Below the pieces are notes generated by a model, which did no database searches, was not told the DNA's origin, and saw nothing but the letters and a program-made list of their open reading frames with translations. A stretch of DNA of 64,000 nt from Nitrosomonas sp. (GTDB taxonomy: Bacteria > Pseudomonadota > Gammaproteobacteria > Burkholderiales > Nitrosomonadaceae), in assembly GCA_019745325.1 (NCBI GenBank), contig JAIETK010000003.1:62001-126000 (forward strand). The letters run 5' to 3'. The position numbers and the translations under genes were made by a program. Shown here piece after piece: positions 28,156-38,469 of the stretch (within the stretch, counting starts at the first letter, position 1; every line of letters starts with the position of its first letter).

Positions 28156-30756
28156 TTATGGGTTTTCCGTAACGTCAAGCGCCTGTCTCAAGATATAGAG
28201 TTGCTCCAGCGCTTGCCTGGGACTTAAATCATCCGGGGAAAGGTTCTGCAAAAGTGCGATTACCGGATGTTGCTCCGGTTTTTCTTCGATCGGTTCAGCC
28301 TGTGGAAAAGCAAACAAATCCATTTGCGGCGCGGATTGGATGCTTTCCCGTTCCAATTGAACCAAGTGTTTTTTTGCCAGCCGGATGACCGGTTCCGGCA
28401 CACCGGCCAATGCCGCGACTTGCAAGCCGTAGCTTTGGCTCGCCGGCCCCTCGGCCACTTTATGCAGAAAAACGATACGATGCTTGTACTCCACTGCATC
28501 CAAATGAACATTCTGCAATTGCCTGAATTCTTCCGCCAATTTGGTCAGTTCGAAATAATGCGTCGCAAATAAGGTAAAACTGCGGTTCTTGGTCAACAGA
28601 TGCCGGGTAATCGCAAATGCCAGCGCCAAGCCGTCGAATGTCGACGTGCCGCGCCCGACTTCATCCATCAGCACCAAACTTTGCGCCGTGGCATTGTGCA
28701 AAATATTTGCAGTTTCAGTCATTTCCACCATGAAAGTCGAACGTCCGCTGGCCAGGTCGTCAGCCGCGCCGATGCGGGTAAAAATCTGATCCAGCATACC
28801 GATGCGCACTCGTTTTGCCGGCACATAACTGCCACAATGCGCAAGCAATGCGATCAGTGCGATTTGCCGCATGTAGGTCGATTTACCGCCCATATTCGGC
28901 CCCGTAATGATGAGCATGCGAGGCTTGTCTGTATGTTCGGCACCCAGTTGCACATCGTTGGCGACAAAGTTTTCCACTTGCCGCTCCACCACCGGATGAC
29001 GCCCGGTTTCGATCATCATTTCGTCGTCATCGATCAGCTCCGGCGCAGTGTAGTCCAACGCCTGCGCGCGTTCGGCAAAAGCGCACAAGCCATCGATTTC
29101 CGCGATACCGGCCGCCACTTGCTGCAGTGTTTGAATATACTGTCCCAACGCGTCAAGCAGCGTATCGTATAAATATTTCTCGCGCGCCAGCGCCCGGTCT
29201 TGCGCGGATAATGCTTTATCTTCGAACGCTTTTAACTCCGGCGTGATATACCGTTCGGCGCTTTTCAGCGTTTGCCGGCGGCGGTAGTCGTCCGGGATTT
29301 TTTCACTGTGCGCATGCGTCACCTCGATATAAAACCCATGCACGCGGTTATATTCGACTTTCAGATTCGGAATGCCGGTGCGTTCTTTCTCCCGCATTTC
29401 CAATTGCAACAGGAACTCGCCGCAATTGTTCTGCAGCGCCCGCAATTCATCGAGCTCCGCATCGTAGCCGCCGGCAATGACATTGCCTTCGCGCAGCACT
29501 ACTCCCGGTTCCGGCAATAATGCCTTGTTTAAAAGCTCGACCAATGCCTTATCGATCTGCAGTGCCTGCAGCAATTGACCGATGCGCTCGCTGGCACAAG
29601 CGCGTAGCGCTTGAATGATTTCAGGCAACAACCCCAAGCTGTCGCGCAAGCCTGACAAATCGCGCGGGCGCGCCGATTTGAGCGCGATACGGGCAGTTAT
29701 CCGTTCCACATCGGCAAATTGCCGCAGCAAGCTTCTGACGGCAAGATAGTCATTTTGTCCGTTTTCCCCGAGCAATGCCGCGATGCTGTCGAGCCGCTGC
29801 TGTATCGCTGTCTTGTCGCGTAACGGATGATGCAGCCAGAATTGCAGCAAGCGGCTGCCCATGTTGGTCACGCAGGTATCGAGCAGCGACAGCAAGGTCG
29901 GCGACCGTTCGCCGCGTATCGTCTCGGAAATTTCCAGATTGCGGCGTGTCGCGGCATCCATCCGCACATACACGCTGGTGCGTTCGGCTTGCATCGACGT
30001 GATATGCGGCGCAACTACGCCTTGCGTCAGGCGGATATACTCCAGCAAAGCCCCGGCCGCGCATAACGCAACCGGCAAATCATCGCAACCGAATCCGGAA
30101 AGATCGTGCGTTTCAAATTGACGAATCAATCCGTTGACCGCGCTATCGTACTCAAATTGCCATAATGGTAAACGCTTCAATGCCCACTGCCGGCCTTGCA
30201 AATCATCGGAAGGCAATGACTCCGGCAGTAAGATCTCCGACGGCTGCAGCCGCTCCAGCTCGCTTAGCAGATTTTTTGCGGAAACCTCCATCACTTTCAG
30301 TTGACCTGCGGCCAGATTCAGCCATGCCAGCCCCAGCGTCGAATCCTGCACAAACAACGCCAGCAAAATGCAATCGCGCTTGTCATCGAGCAACGCGGCG
30401 TCGGTCAAGGTTCCCGGCGTAATGATGCGGATTACTTTACGCGCGACCGGCCCTTTGCTGGTAGCCGGATCCCCCACTTGCTCGCAGATCGCGACCGACT
30501 CACCGGCTTTCACCAGCTTAGCCAGATACTGCTCGGCCGCGTGATACGGCACCCCCGCCATCTTGATCGGCTCCCCGGCTGACGCGCCACGCTTCGTCAG
30601 CGTAATCCCCAGCAGTTTTGCCGCTTTCTCGGCATCGTCAAAAAACAACTCATAAAAATCCCCCATGCGATAAAACATCAGCATGTCCGGATGCTGAGCT
30701 TTAATCTGCAAATACTGTTGCATCATCGGGGTATGTTGTTCTGGTTGGGATTTCAT
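28156..30756 (-). CDS. mutS: DNA mismatch repair protein MutS
   Basis: Mismatch-recognition ATPase. 866 residues: mismatch-binding domain with the phenylalanine wedge [11 protein letters not shown] near residue 30, core/lever domains, and ABC ATPase with Walker [14 protein letters not shown] (about 617-629), Walker [17 protein letters not shown] and [10 protein letters not shown]. Full length and intact, so no hypermutator lesion is visible. It flanks the accessory cassette on its left. Confidence 0.97.
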   Translation of the reverse strand: MKSQPEQHTPMMQQYLQIKAQHPDMLMFYRMGDFYELFFDDAEKAAKLLGITLTKRGASAGEPIKMAGVPYHAAEQYLAKLVKAGESVAICEQVGDPATSKGPVARKVIRIITPGTLTDAALLDDKRDCILLALFVQDSTLGLAWLNLAAGQLKVMEVSAKNLLSELERLQPSEILLPESLPSDDLQGRQWALKRLPLWQFEYDSAVNGLIRQFETHDLSGFGCDDLPVALCAAGALLEYIRLTQGVVAPHITSMQAERTSVYVRMDAATRRNLEISETIRGERSPTLLSLLDTCVTNMGSRLLQFWLHHPLRDKTAIQQRLDSIAALLGENGQNDYLAVRSLLRQFADVERITARIALKSARPRDLSGLRDSLGLLPEIIQALRACASERIGQLLQALQIDKALVELLNKALLPEPGVVLREGNVIAGGYDAELDELRALQNNCGEFLLQLEMREKERTGIPNLKVEYNRVHGFYIEVTHAHSEKIPDDYRRRQTLKSAERYITPELKAFEDKALSAQDRALAREKYLYDTLLDALGQYIQTLQQVAAGIAEIDGLCAFAERAQALDYTAPELIDDDEMMIETGRHPVVERQVENFVANDVQLGAEHTDKPRMLIITGPNMGGKSTYMRQIALIALLAHCGSYVPAKRVRIGMLDQIFTRIGAADDLASGRSTFMVEMTETANILHNATAQSLVLMDEVGRGTSTFDGLALAFAITRHLLTKNRSFTLFATHYFELTKLAEEFRQLQNVHLDAVEYKHRIVFLHKVAEGPASQSYGLQVAALAGVPEPVIRLAKKHLVQLERESIQSAPQMDLFAFPQAEPIEEKPEQHPVIALLQNLSPDDLSPRQALEQLYILRQALDVTENP

Positions 30757-31204
30757 ATTTAATGCCAGCGGTTATATTGCAAAATCAAAATGCTCATTCG
30801 TCACATCCGCTTAAAACACTCGATTAAGCGATGCGTACTGTTTGATAACAATGTGATAACAATGAATCATCCGCTCCGGATCAGGATTGGAAAAAACATT
30901 GACCGCCAATATTACCAAACACGCGAACCTTCAACGCAGTTATTGGGTTGATGGCGATAAACATTATCCGCAAAGCCGGTGATCGCTGGATCAAAGATCT
31001 GGAATTTATTAGAGGGATATTTTGTTGATGTCTTGTTCGTAAATAGGCCGCGTGGGAATCGGGTTATTTTTTCAGCTTATGTTGTTAGAGTACAATCAGC
31101 AAACCCACATTAACAAGAAAACACGCGATAAACGGCGGATTACTCGAATGTAATTCTTTATAAACAAGCATCCGATTATTTGTGAATTAGCTGCTTACCT
31201 CGAT
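30757..31204. other. gene-free stretch upstream of the restriction-like cassette
   Basis: Holds the mutS upstream region and probably the cassette promoter. The only structure I see is a perfect tandem pair of TGATAACAATG (30843-30853 and 30854-30864). No RNA gene or convincing coding frame. Confidence 0.5.
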
Positions 31205-31309
31205 ATGACTCAATACTGTATAGCTTTGCCACCGGAAGCGCCACCCTCGGATTTAAGAGCATATGTGCTTGGTATTTCGCAAGAACGAAAATGCTGTGTG
31301 GACTCATGA
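31205..31309 (+). CDS. possible 34-aa leader-type peptide
   Basis: ATG 31205 to TGA 31309 encodes MTQYCIALPPEAPPSDLRAY followed by 14 residues ending CCVDS. It lies 40 bp before the methyltransferase gene, on the same strand. There is no recognised domain and no clear Shine-Dalgarno; it may be chance, a regulatory peptide, or the end of a decayed gene. Confidence 0.25.
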   Translation: MTQYCIALPPEAPPSDLRAYVLGISQERKCCVDS

Positions 31310-31348
31310 GCAGGAAAACAGGAATAAAAAATCAGGCAAGGTGGTAAT

Positions 31349-34105
31349 TTGAACGCAGTAGAAATCGAAGAAGCAATATCCAGACTAGCGGAACAACCAT
31401 TTATTCCGGCGGAATTTCCTTATGCTTTTCTGGAAGCATTTGGAAACAAAGCCACTACAATCAACCGCTTGAAAAGCGGAGACTCGAATAAAACCGATCT
31501 GAAAGATGCGGTTCTTCAGAAGAACAATATTCACATAGCCACTTGCTCCGCGGGTGAAGTGACGGAAATGCTGGAGAAACTGAGAAACAGCCCCGCTACC
31601 AGCCGCCAGAAAGCCAAGTTTATCCTTGCTACCGATGGTCAGGAATTTCAAGCGGAAGACATCACCAGCGGTGAAACCGTAGTCTGTACCTACCAGGACT
31701 TTCCCGATCATTTCGGCTTTTTTCTGCCGCTGGCTGGAATTTCCACCGTCAAGCAGATCAGTGAAAATGCTTTTGATATACGGGCAACCAGTCGTCTCAA
31801 TCGTCTTTATGTGGAATTGCTGAAAGACAATCCGGATTGGGGAAGCGCACATCACCGTCCTGATATGAATCATTTCATGGCGCGGCTGATTTTTTGTTTT
31901 TTTGCCGAGGATACGGATATTTTTAACGGTACCGGGCTGTTTACCGACACTATAGCGCAAATGAGCGCCAAGGATTCCTCGAATACGCATGAAGTCATCG
32001 GCGAAATCTTCCGTGCTATGAATACAAAAATCGAAGACCGGGCGGCAGCAAAATTACCTCGCTGGGCGGATGCATTTCCCTATGTCAACGGCGGACTATT
32101 CTCCGGCAGCACTGAAACCCCACGCTTCAGCAAGATCGCGCGTAGCTATTTGCTGCATGTAGGCAGCCTGGATTGGAAGAAAATCAATCCCGATATTTTC
32201 GGCTCGATGATCCAGGCCGTGGCAGAGGACGAAGAGCGTGGGGCTCTGGGAATGCATTACACCAGTGTGCCGAATATCTTGAAAGTGCTGAATCCGCTAT
32301 TCCTGGATGATCTTCGTGCCAAATTGGAAGAAGCCGGGGACAATTCGCGCACGCTGCTGAATCTTCGCAAGCGGTTGGCAAGAATCCGGGTATTCGATCC
32401 TGCTTGTGGTTCCGGAAATTTCCTGGTGATTGCTTACAAAGAAATGCGCGCCATTGAAGCGGAAATCAACAAACGGCGGGGTGAAGCAGATTTGCACACG
32501 GAAATACCGCTGACAAATTTCCGAGGTATTGAATTGCGTGACTTCCCGGCTGAAATTGCCCGGCTTGCACTAATCATTGCCGAATATCAGTGTGATGTAC
32601 TTTATCGTGGGCAAAAGCTGGCTTTGATGGAGTTTCTTCCGCTGGATACTCAAAACTGGATCACATGCGGCAATGCGCTGCGGTTGGATTGGCTGAGTGT
32701 CTGCCCGTCAACCGGCACTGAGGTAAAACTCTATAGCGATGACTTATTCAACACACCATTAGAACAAGCGCAAATTGATTTCGAGAATGAAGGCGGTGAA
32801 ACTTATATTTGCGGGAACCCACCTTACATTGGCACTAAGTATCAAAGTAAAAAGCACAAAGATGATATTACTTACGTCTTCAGAAATGAGGATATTAACT
32901 TTGGAAACATAGACTATATAGGATGTTGGCTCCTTCTTGCGTCGAAAAGCATTAACTCCTACGCAAATGGCCGATTCGCTTTTGTAAGCACATCGAGTTT
33001 ATTTCAGGGAGAGCAAGCAGAAATCATACTTTACATCCTTAAGCGCCATAAACTTAAAATAGCTTGGGCGCACTCTAGCTTCATGTGGTCGAATAATGCT
33101 GCTAATAATGCAGGAGTTACTTGCTGCATTGTCGGTTGTGAAAACGAAGGAGCTAATTCCAGAAAATATATATATGAAAATGAAATTAAGCGAGCAGTTG
33201 ATAATATTGGACCGTATTTAGTGCCTATGTCTGATCTGGTTGTGACAAAAAGGCAGACCCCGTTATCTGCGGTATCTTCTATGATTTATGGAAGTATGTC
33301 CAATGACAACGGCGAATTTACAATCGTGGAAACAGAATACAAAAAGAGCATTGCCAAAAATCCTAAAAACATAGAGATAATCAAAAGATCAATGGGGGGC
33401 GCTGAATTCATAAGAGGCATACTTCGTTACGCTTTGTATATTGATGAGCACACACATCTTTCTGATAATCAATTGAATGAATTTTCTCTGATCTTTGATC
33501 GAGTTCAAAAATATAGAGAAGCTAGCACTCGAGAAGCCACTAAAAAACTTAGCAAGTTACCCATGTATTTTGCAGAAAGAAGGCATGTTGAAGCTAGAAA
33601 AATATTTGTACCGCAAGTTCTTTCTGAAAATAGAGAATTTATTACAGCAGGTTTTTTAGACGAGAGCGTGCTTGTGATTGCTCCCCATATGCAAATTATC
33701 AAAGGTAATATGCATGAATTTTCTTTCTTAAGCAGTAAGTTACACCATGTTTGGGTTTCAACCGTCTGCGGCAGATTGAAAACTGACATCCGCTATTCAA
33801 GCTTACTGGGGTGGAATACATTCCCTCTACCAACACTTACCGAAAAAAACAAAGCCGATCTTACCCGTTGCGCGGAAGATATTCTGCTGGCGCGGGAAGC
33901 ACATTTTCCGGCGACCATTGCCGATCTTTATGATCCCGGCAACATGCCGGAAAATCTGCGTCATGCCCATGAGCGCAACGATGAAGTGCTGGAACGCATC
34001 TATATTGGCCGTCGTTTCAAGAATGATACCGAGAGGCTGGAGAAACTATTCGAGCTATATACCAAAATGACCGCCAAACCGAAATTAGCCGCCGAAAATA
34101 AATAA
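31349..34105 (+). CDS. large class I DNA methyltransferase of the restriction-like cassette (MmeI/YeeA-like)
   Basis: 918 residues. SAM site FDPACGSGNFL at 349-359, catalytic NPPY at 490-493 (N6-adenine type), preceded by a conserved N-terminal region (FPYAFLEAFGNKATTI, FCFFAEDTDIF) and a helical spacer, as in MmeI/type IIG-like enzymes. The N-terminus, however, shows no PD-(D/E)xK nuclease motif, so cutting would have to come from a partner. Residues about 495-823 form the probable target-recognition region; that DNA (about 32830-33820) is clearly more AT-rich than both flanks. The start codon is TTG (31349; GGTGG lies seven bases upstream). The helicase gene follows after 14 nt. Confidence 0.88.
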   Translation: MNAVEIEEAISRLAEQPFIPAEFPYAFLEAFGNKATTINRLKSGDSNKTDLKDAVLQKNNIHIATCSAGEVTEMLEKLRNSPATSRQKAKFILATDGQEFQAEDITSGETVVCTYQDFPDHFGFFLPLAGISTVKQISENAFDIRATSRLNRLYVELLKDNPDWGSAHHRPDMNHFMARLIFCFFAEDTDIFNGTGLFTDTIAQMSAKDSSNTHEVIGEIFRAMNTKIEDRAAAKLPRWADAFPYVNGGLFSGSTETPRFSKIARSYLLHVGSLDWKKINPDIFGSMIQAVAEDEERGALGMHYTSVPNILKVLNPLFLDDLRAKLEEAGDNSRTLLNLRKRLARIRVFDPACGSGNFLVIAYKEMRAIEAEINKRRGEADLHTEIPLTNFRGIELRDFPAEIARLALIIAEYQCDVLYRGQKLALMEFLPLDTQNWITCGNALRLDWLSVCPSTGTEVKLYSDDLFNTPLEQAQIDFENEGGETYICGNPPYIGTKYQSKKHKDDITYVFRNEDINFGNIDYIGCWLLLASKSINSYANGRFAFVSTSSLFQGEQAEIILYILKRHKLKIAWAHSSFMWSNNAANNAGVTCCIVGCENEGANSRKYIYENEIKRAVDNIGPYLVPMSDLVVTKRQTPLSAVSSMIYGSMSNDNGEFTIVETEYKKSIAKNPKNIEIIKRSMGGAEFIRGILRYALYIDEHTHLSDNQLNEFSLIFDRVQKYREASTREATKKLSKLPMYFAERRHVEARKIFVPQVLSENREFITAGFLDESVLVIAPHMQIIKGNMHEFSFLSSKLHHVWVSTVCGRLKTDIRYSSLLGWNTFPLPTLTEKNKADLTRCAEDILLAREAHFPATIADLYDPGNMPENLRHAHERNDEVLERIYIGRRFKNDTERLEKLFELYTKMTAKPKLAAENK

Positions 34106-34119
34106 TAGGTTACCCTGTC

Positions 34120-36168
34120 ATGACAAACATCAAATCCATCCCGTCAGTTTCCGTCAATTACGCCTGCAATGGCAGCTCCACCAGAACCAACGAAATGGGT
34201 ATGCGCGTCATGCAGGAACGAGCGTATGAAAAACGCGGCGAGCAATATCTGCTGATCAAGTCCCCACCGGCTTCCGGTAAAAGCCGTGCATTGATGTTCA
34301 TTACGCTGGATAAACTCTATAACCAGGGAGTAAAAAAAGCCATTATCGTGGTACCGGAAAAAACCATCGGTGCCAGTTTCAACAATGAACCGTTGACCCG
34401 ATACGGTTTCTGGGCGGATTGGGAAGTTGCGCCGCAGTGGAATCTCTGCAACGCACCGGGGGATGACAATGGCGGCAAAGTCGGCGCGGTGAAGGCTTTC
34501 CTTGATAGCGCCGATCGCGTACTGGTTTGCACGCACGCCACATTCCGCTTTGCAGTCGACCGGTTCGGTATAGAAACATTCGATGATTGTCTGATTGCCG
34601 TCGATGAATTCCATCATGTGAGCGCCAATCCCGATAATAAGCTGGGTGCGCATCTCGGTCAGTTCATGGCGCGCGATAAAGTGCATATCATCGCCATGAC
34701 CGGCTCGTATTTTCGTGGCGATGCCGAAGCAGTTCTTTCACCGCAGGATGAAGCCAAGTTCGAAACGGTAACGTATACCTATTACGAGCAACTGAACGGG
34801 TATCAATACCTGAAGCAATTGGACATTGGTTATTATTTCTACACCGGTTCGTATACCGATGAAATCCTCAGCGTTCTGAATCCGGAAGAAAAAACGATCA
34901 TCCATATTCCGAACGTCAATTCACGCGAAAGCACCAAGGATAAAATCAAGGAAGTCGAGCATATCATTCATGAATTGGGTGAATGGCAAGGCATTGACGA
35001 TAAGACCGGCTTTCACATGGTAAAGACACCCAGAGGCGTGCTGAAGATTGCTGATCTGGTGGATGATGATTCCAAGCGGGATATTGTGCTGAGCGCCTTG
35101 CGTGACCCTTCCGCCAAAGATAACCGCGAGCATGTGGACATCATTATCGCCCTCGGCATGGCCAAGGAAGGGTTTGACTGGATTTGGTGCGAACATGCGC
35201 TTACCATCGGGTATCGATCCAGTTTAACGGAAATCATTCAAATCATTGGCCGCGCCACCCGCGACGCCAGGGATAAAACCAAAGCACGATTCACCAACCT
35301 GATCGCCGAACCGGACGCTGCCGAGGAAGCAGTTACCGATGCAGTGAACGATACGCTCAAAGCAATTGCAGCCAGCTTGCTGATGGAACAGGTGCTGGCA
35401 CCGAAATTCAATTTCATGCCCAAAAATAGCGGAAACGGCCCGGTAGAAGGCTTCGATTATGGCGAAGGCGGTTACGATCCCAATAAGGAGAATGTCGGCT
35501 TTAACCAGCAAACCGGACAATTTCAAATTGAAATTAAAGGGCTGGCAGAACCAAAGAGCAAGGAAGCGACCCGTATTTGCCAGGAAGATTTGAACGAGGT
35601 CATTGCAGCATTCGTACAGGATAAAACATCGCTGGAGCGCGGTTTGTTTGATTCCGAGCTGGTGCCTGAGGAGCTGACGCAATTGCGCATGGGCAAAATC
35701 GTGAAGGATAAATATCCTGATTTGGATCGGGAAGACCAGGAAGCAGTCCGCCAGCACGCCATAGCCGCCCTGAATCTGACCCAGCAGGCCAAGAAAATAC
35801 TCAATTCCACGGATGACGCGCTGCAAGCTGGCAGCACCGCTCTCATCGATGGGGTGCGCAAATTTGCGATGGATGTGCGTGATTTGGATATTGATCTAAT
35901 TGATCGTATTAATCCTTTCGGTGAAGCATATGCGATTCTGGCTAAGGCCATGAATGAAAACAGTTTGAAACAAGTGGCCGCGGTGATTGCCGGTAAAAAA
36001 GTGAATCTCACGATTGAGGAAGCGCGGGAATTGGCTAAACGCGCGCTGAAATTCAAGCAAGAACGTGGCAGGCTTCCATCGCTGACATCACAAGACCCCT
36101 GGGAGAAACGGATGGCCGAGGGTGTTGCCTTTCTGGCGAGAATGAAAGCAGAGGCGGCCAATGGCTAA
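34120..36168 (+). CDS. SF2 DEAD/DEAH-box helicase of the restriction-like cassette
   Basis: 682 residues. Walker A PPASGKS (49-55), motif II DEFHH (162-166), motif III MTGSYF, and C-terminal RecA-like domain with GFDW and motif VI QIIGRATRDAR (374-384). These match helicases of restriction systems that translocate on DNA. The C-terminal 200 residues are helical and carry no domain I recognise. It lies 14 nt after the methyltransferase and overlaps the nuclease gene by 8 bp, so all three are translated from one message. It could supply ATP-driven translocation for a restriction complex. Confidence 0.9.
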   Translation: MTNIKSIPSVSVNYACNGSSTRTNEMGMRVMQERAYEKRGEQYLLIKSPPASGKSRALMFITLDKLYNQGVKKAIIVVPEKTIGASFNNEPLTRYGFWADWEVAPQWNLCNAPGDDNGGKVGAVKAFLDSADRVLVCTHATFRFAVDRFGIETFDDCLIAVDEFHHVSANPDNKLGAHLGQFMARDKVHIIAMTGSYFRGDAEAVLSPQDEAKFETVTYTYYEQLNGYQYLKQLDIGYYFYTGSYTDEILSVLNPEEKTIIHIPNVNSRESTKDKIKEVEHIIHELGEWQGIDDKTGFHMVKTPRGVLKIADLVDDDSKRDIVLSALRDPSAKDNREHVDIIIALGMAKEGFDWIWCEHALTIGYRSSLTEIIQIIGRATRDARDKTKARFTNLIAEPDAAEEAVTDAVNDTLKAIAASLLMEQVLAPKFNFMPKNSGNGPVEGFDYGEGGYDPNKENVGFNQQTGQFQIEIKGLAEPKSKEATRICQEDLNEVIAAFVQDKTSLERGLFDSELVPEELTQLRMGKIVKDKYPDLDREDQEAVRQHAIAALNLTQQAKKILNSTDDALQAGSTALIDGVRKFAMDVRDLDIDLIDRINPFGEAYAILAKAMNENSLKQVAAVIAGKKVNLTIEEARELAKRALKFKQERGRLPSLTSQDPWEKRMAEGVAFLARMKAEAANG

Positions 36169-37351
36169 AACGAGCTTCACTGATGAAGATGATGCACTTC
36201 TCGAAGAGCTGGGTGTTGAAGTTGAAGTTAAAAACACCGGAAGCCGCACGCCACGGGAAGAACGCATCATTGCCGGTTTTGAAGATATTGAACGGTTCTT
36301 TGAACAACATGGCCGGGCACCGTTGCACGGTGAGGATCGCGATATTTTCGAACGGCTGTATGCCGTAAGGCTCGACAAAATTCGTTCCTCACCCGAATGC
36401 CGCTCAGTTTTAGCAAGCCGGGATAAGCATGGCCTTATCACCGGTGAACCAACGGCTGCTGTACACGAGCAAAACGATCTGGACGACGATGCGTTGCTGG
36501 CTGAACTAGGCGTTTTGGATGCAGGTAACGATGACATCACCAAATTGACGCATGTCAAATCCCGCGCAGAAATCAAAGCTGCCGAAGAGATCGCTAAGCG
36601 GACTCCGTGCCTGGATTTCGACACATTCAAACCGCTGTTTACTAAGGTACAGGAAGAACTGGCATCCGGTGCCCGCGTAACCCGTAAATTCAAAGACGAT
36701 GCGCAGATCAGGCAGGGTGATTTTTTTATTCTCGGCGGTCAGAAAATCTATGTTGCAGAAATGGGGGTGGAATTCATAGCGGAATATGGCCGATCAGACC
36801 GCAGGTTGCGTGTAATCTACGACAATGGCACTGAAAGCGATATTCTGATGAGATCGCTGCAACGGGCATTGAACCGGGATGAGGCCAGCCGCAGGATTAC
36901 CGATCCTTCAGCAGGCCCGCTGTTTTCCGATGCAGTTGAAGAAGGTGACATGGAAGCAGGCACCATTTATGTGCTTCGCAGCAAATCCGATCATCCCTTG
37001 ATTAAGGAGCATCGCGATGTTATTCACAAAATCGGTGTAACTAGCGGCGATATTCAAAGACGTATTATCAATGCCAAGCTAGATCCCACTTTCCTCATGG
37101 CAGAAGTTGAAATCGTGGCCACTTATGAACTTTCAAACATCAATCGTATAAAGCTGGAGAACCTGATTCACCGATTCTTTGAACCGGCAAAACTCGATAT
37201 TGAAATTAAGGACAGATTTGGAAATCCTGTGGTGCCGCGTGAATGGTTCTTAGTGCCTCTTTTCTTGATTGATGAAATGATTGAAAAGATCAAGGACGGG
37301 TCAATTGTGGATTACCGATATGATCCTGATATTGGAAAGATAATAGGATAA
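36161..37351 (+). CDS. GIY-YIG (T5orf172-type) nuclease of the restriction-like cassette
   Basis: 396 residues. The C-terminal domain (about 268-345) is a GIY-YIG variant of the T5orf172/Mug113 class: IYVLRS (269-274) for the GIY strand, HKIGVT (289-294) for the YIG strand, catalytic arginine R301 in QRRI and metal-ligand glutamate E333 in KLENLIHRFF. The N-terminal half is acidic and repeats an (DD)ALLxELGV motif twice (about residues 10-18 and 108-116), perhaps for docking; the middle (180-250) looks like a small beta domain. The gene start overlaps the helicase end by 8 bp. The likely role is DNA cleavage for the cassette. Confidence 0.88.
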   Translation: MAKTSFTDEDDALLEELGVEVEVKNTGSRTPREERIIAGFEDIERFFEQHGRAPLHGEDRDIFERLYAVRLDKIRSSPECRSVLASRDKHGLITGEPTAAVHEQNDLDDDALLAELGVLDAGNDDITKLTHVKSRAEIKAAEEIAKRTPCLDFDTFKPLFTKVQEELASGARVTRKFKDDAQIRQGDFFILGGQKIYVAEMGVEFIAEYGRSDRRLRVIYDNGTESDILMRSLQRALNRDEASRRITDPSAGPLFSDAVEEGDMEAGTIYVLRSKSDHPLIKEHRDVIHKIGVTSGDIQRRIINAKLDPTFLMAEVEIVATYELSNINRIKLENLIHRFFEPAKLDIEIKDRFGNPVVPREWFLVPLFLIDEMIEKIKDGSIVDYRYDPDIGKIIG

Positions 37352-37491
37352 ACGCAATTGGAACATTTACCCATGACCCGCATGGTTTTTACGCCGGAGC
37401 CGCTTTAATCACATGCCGGAAACAATGATAGAATCCGCTTTGGGTCAATTTGTGCGTGCTGCGCGCGCAACGTCAACTAAAAGGAAAACTC

Positions 37492-38469
37492 ATGGCAAAT
37501 TGGTTTGAAGATAATTCATTATCGATTGGACATACGCCGCTGGTGCGCCTCAACCGGGTAACCGACGGCGCAGCGGCTCTGGTGCTCGCGAAGATTGAGG
37601 GACGTAACCCCGCGTATTCGGTTAAATGCCGCATCGGTGCGGCAATGATCGATGATGCGCAACAAAAAGGGTTACTCGGTCCGGGGAAAGAAATTGTCGA
37701 GCCGACCAGCGGCAACACCGGGATTGCATTGGCTTTTGTGGCGGCGGCTCGCGGCATACCGTTGACCTTGACGATGCCGGAAACCATGAGTTTGGAGCGG
37801 CGGAAACTGCTGGTTGCGCTGGGCGCCAAGCTGGAACTGACCGAAGGCGCGCGCGGCATGAGCGGCGCAATCGCCAAGGCGGAAGAGATTGTCGCTTCCG
37901 ATCCCGGGCGCTATGTGCTGTTGCAGCAATTCAAGAATCCCGCCAATCCGGCGATTCATGAAAAGACTACCGGCCCGGAAATATGGAACGACACCGATGG
38001 CGCTGTCGATATTTTCGTGGCTGGCGTGGGAACCGGCGGCACGATTACCGGCGTTTCCCGTTATATCAAGCAAACCAAGGGCAAAGCGATCACCACGGTT
38101 GCGGTCGAACCTTCGGCAAGTCCGGTACTGTCGCAAAAACGCGCCGGCGCTTCATTAGCGCCCGGGCCGCATAAAATTCAAGGAATCGGCGCAGGTTTCG
38201 TGCCGGATAATCTGGATTTGTCCCTGGTCGATGAAATCGAGCAAGTCAGTAATGAAGAGGCGATACAATACGCTCGCCGCCTGGCCCGAGAAGAAGGCAT
38301 TCTTGCCGGTATTTCCTGCGGTGCCGCGGTAGCTGCCGCGGTGCGCCATGCCAAACGTGCGGAAAACGCTGGCAAAACCATCGTGGTGATACTGCCGGAT
38401 TCCGCCGAACGCTATCTGAGCAGCATCTTGTTTGAAGGTATGTTTGATGCACAAGGTTTGACAACATAG
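37492..38469 (+). CDS. cysK: O-acetylserine sulfhydrylase (cysteine synthase)
   Basis: PLP enzyme making cysteine from O-acetylserine and sulfide. 325 residues from ATG 37492 (AAAGGA nine bases upstream; a longer frame from 37450 is unlikely). PLP lysine K45 in YSVKCR, phosphate/substrate loop TSGNTG near 77 and [12 protein letters not shown]. These motifs suit CysK slightly more than CysM. Its stop overlaps by one base the start of the serine acetyltransferase gene that makes its substrate. Confidence 0.92.
   Translation: MANWFEDNSLSIGHTPLVRLNRVTDGAAALVLAKIEGRNPAYSVKCRIGAAMIDDAQQKGLLGPGKEIVEPTSGNTGIALAFVAAARGIPLTLTMPETMSLERRKLLVALGAKLELTEGARGMSGAIAKAEEIVASDPGRYVLLQQFKNPANPAIHEKTTGPEIWNDTDGAVDIFVAGVGTGGTITGVSRYIKQTKGKAITTVAVEPSASPVLSQKRAGASLAPGPHKIQGIGAGFVPDNLDLSLVDEIEQVSNEEAIQYARRLAREEGILAGISCGAAVAAAVRHAKRAENAGKTIVVILPDSAERYLSSILFEGMFDAQGLTT

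Noticed and set aside
37352..37491. Terminator after the cassette
   Set aside because: No stem followed by a T tract was found.
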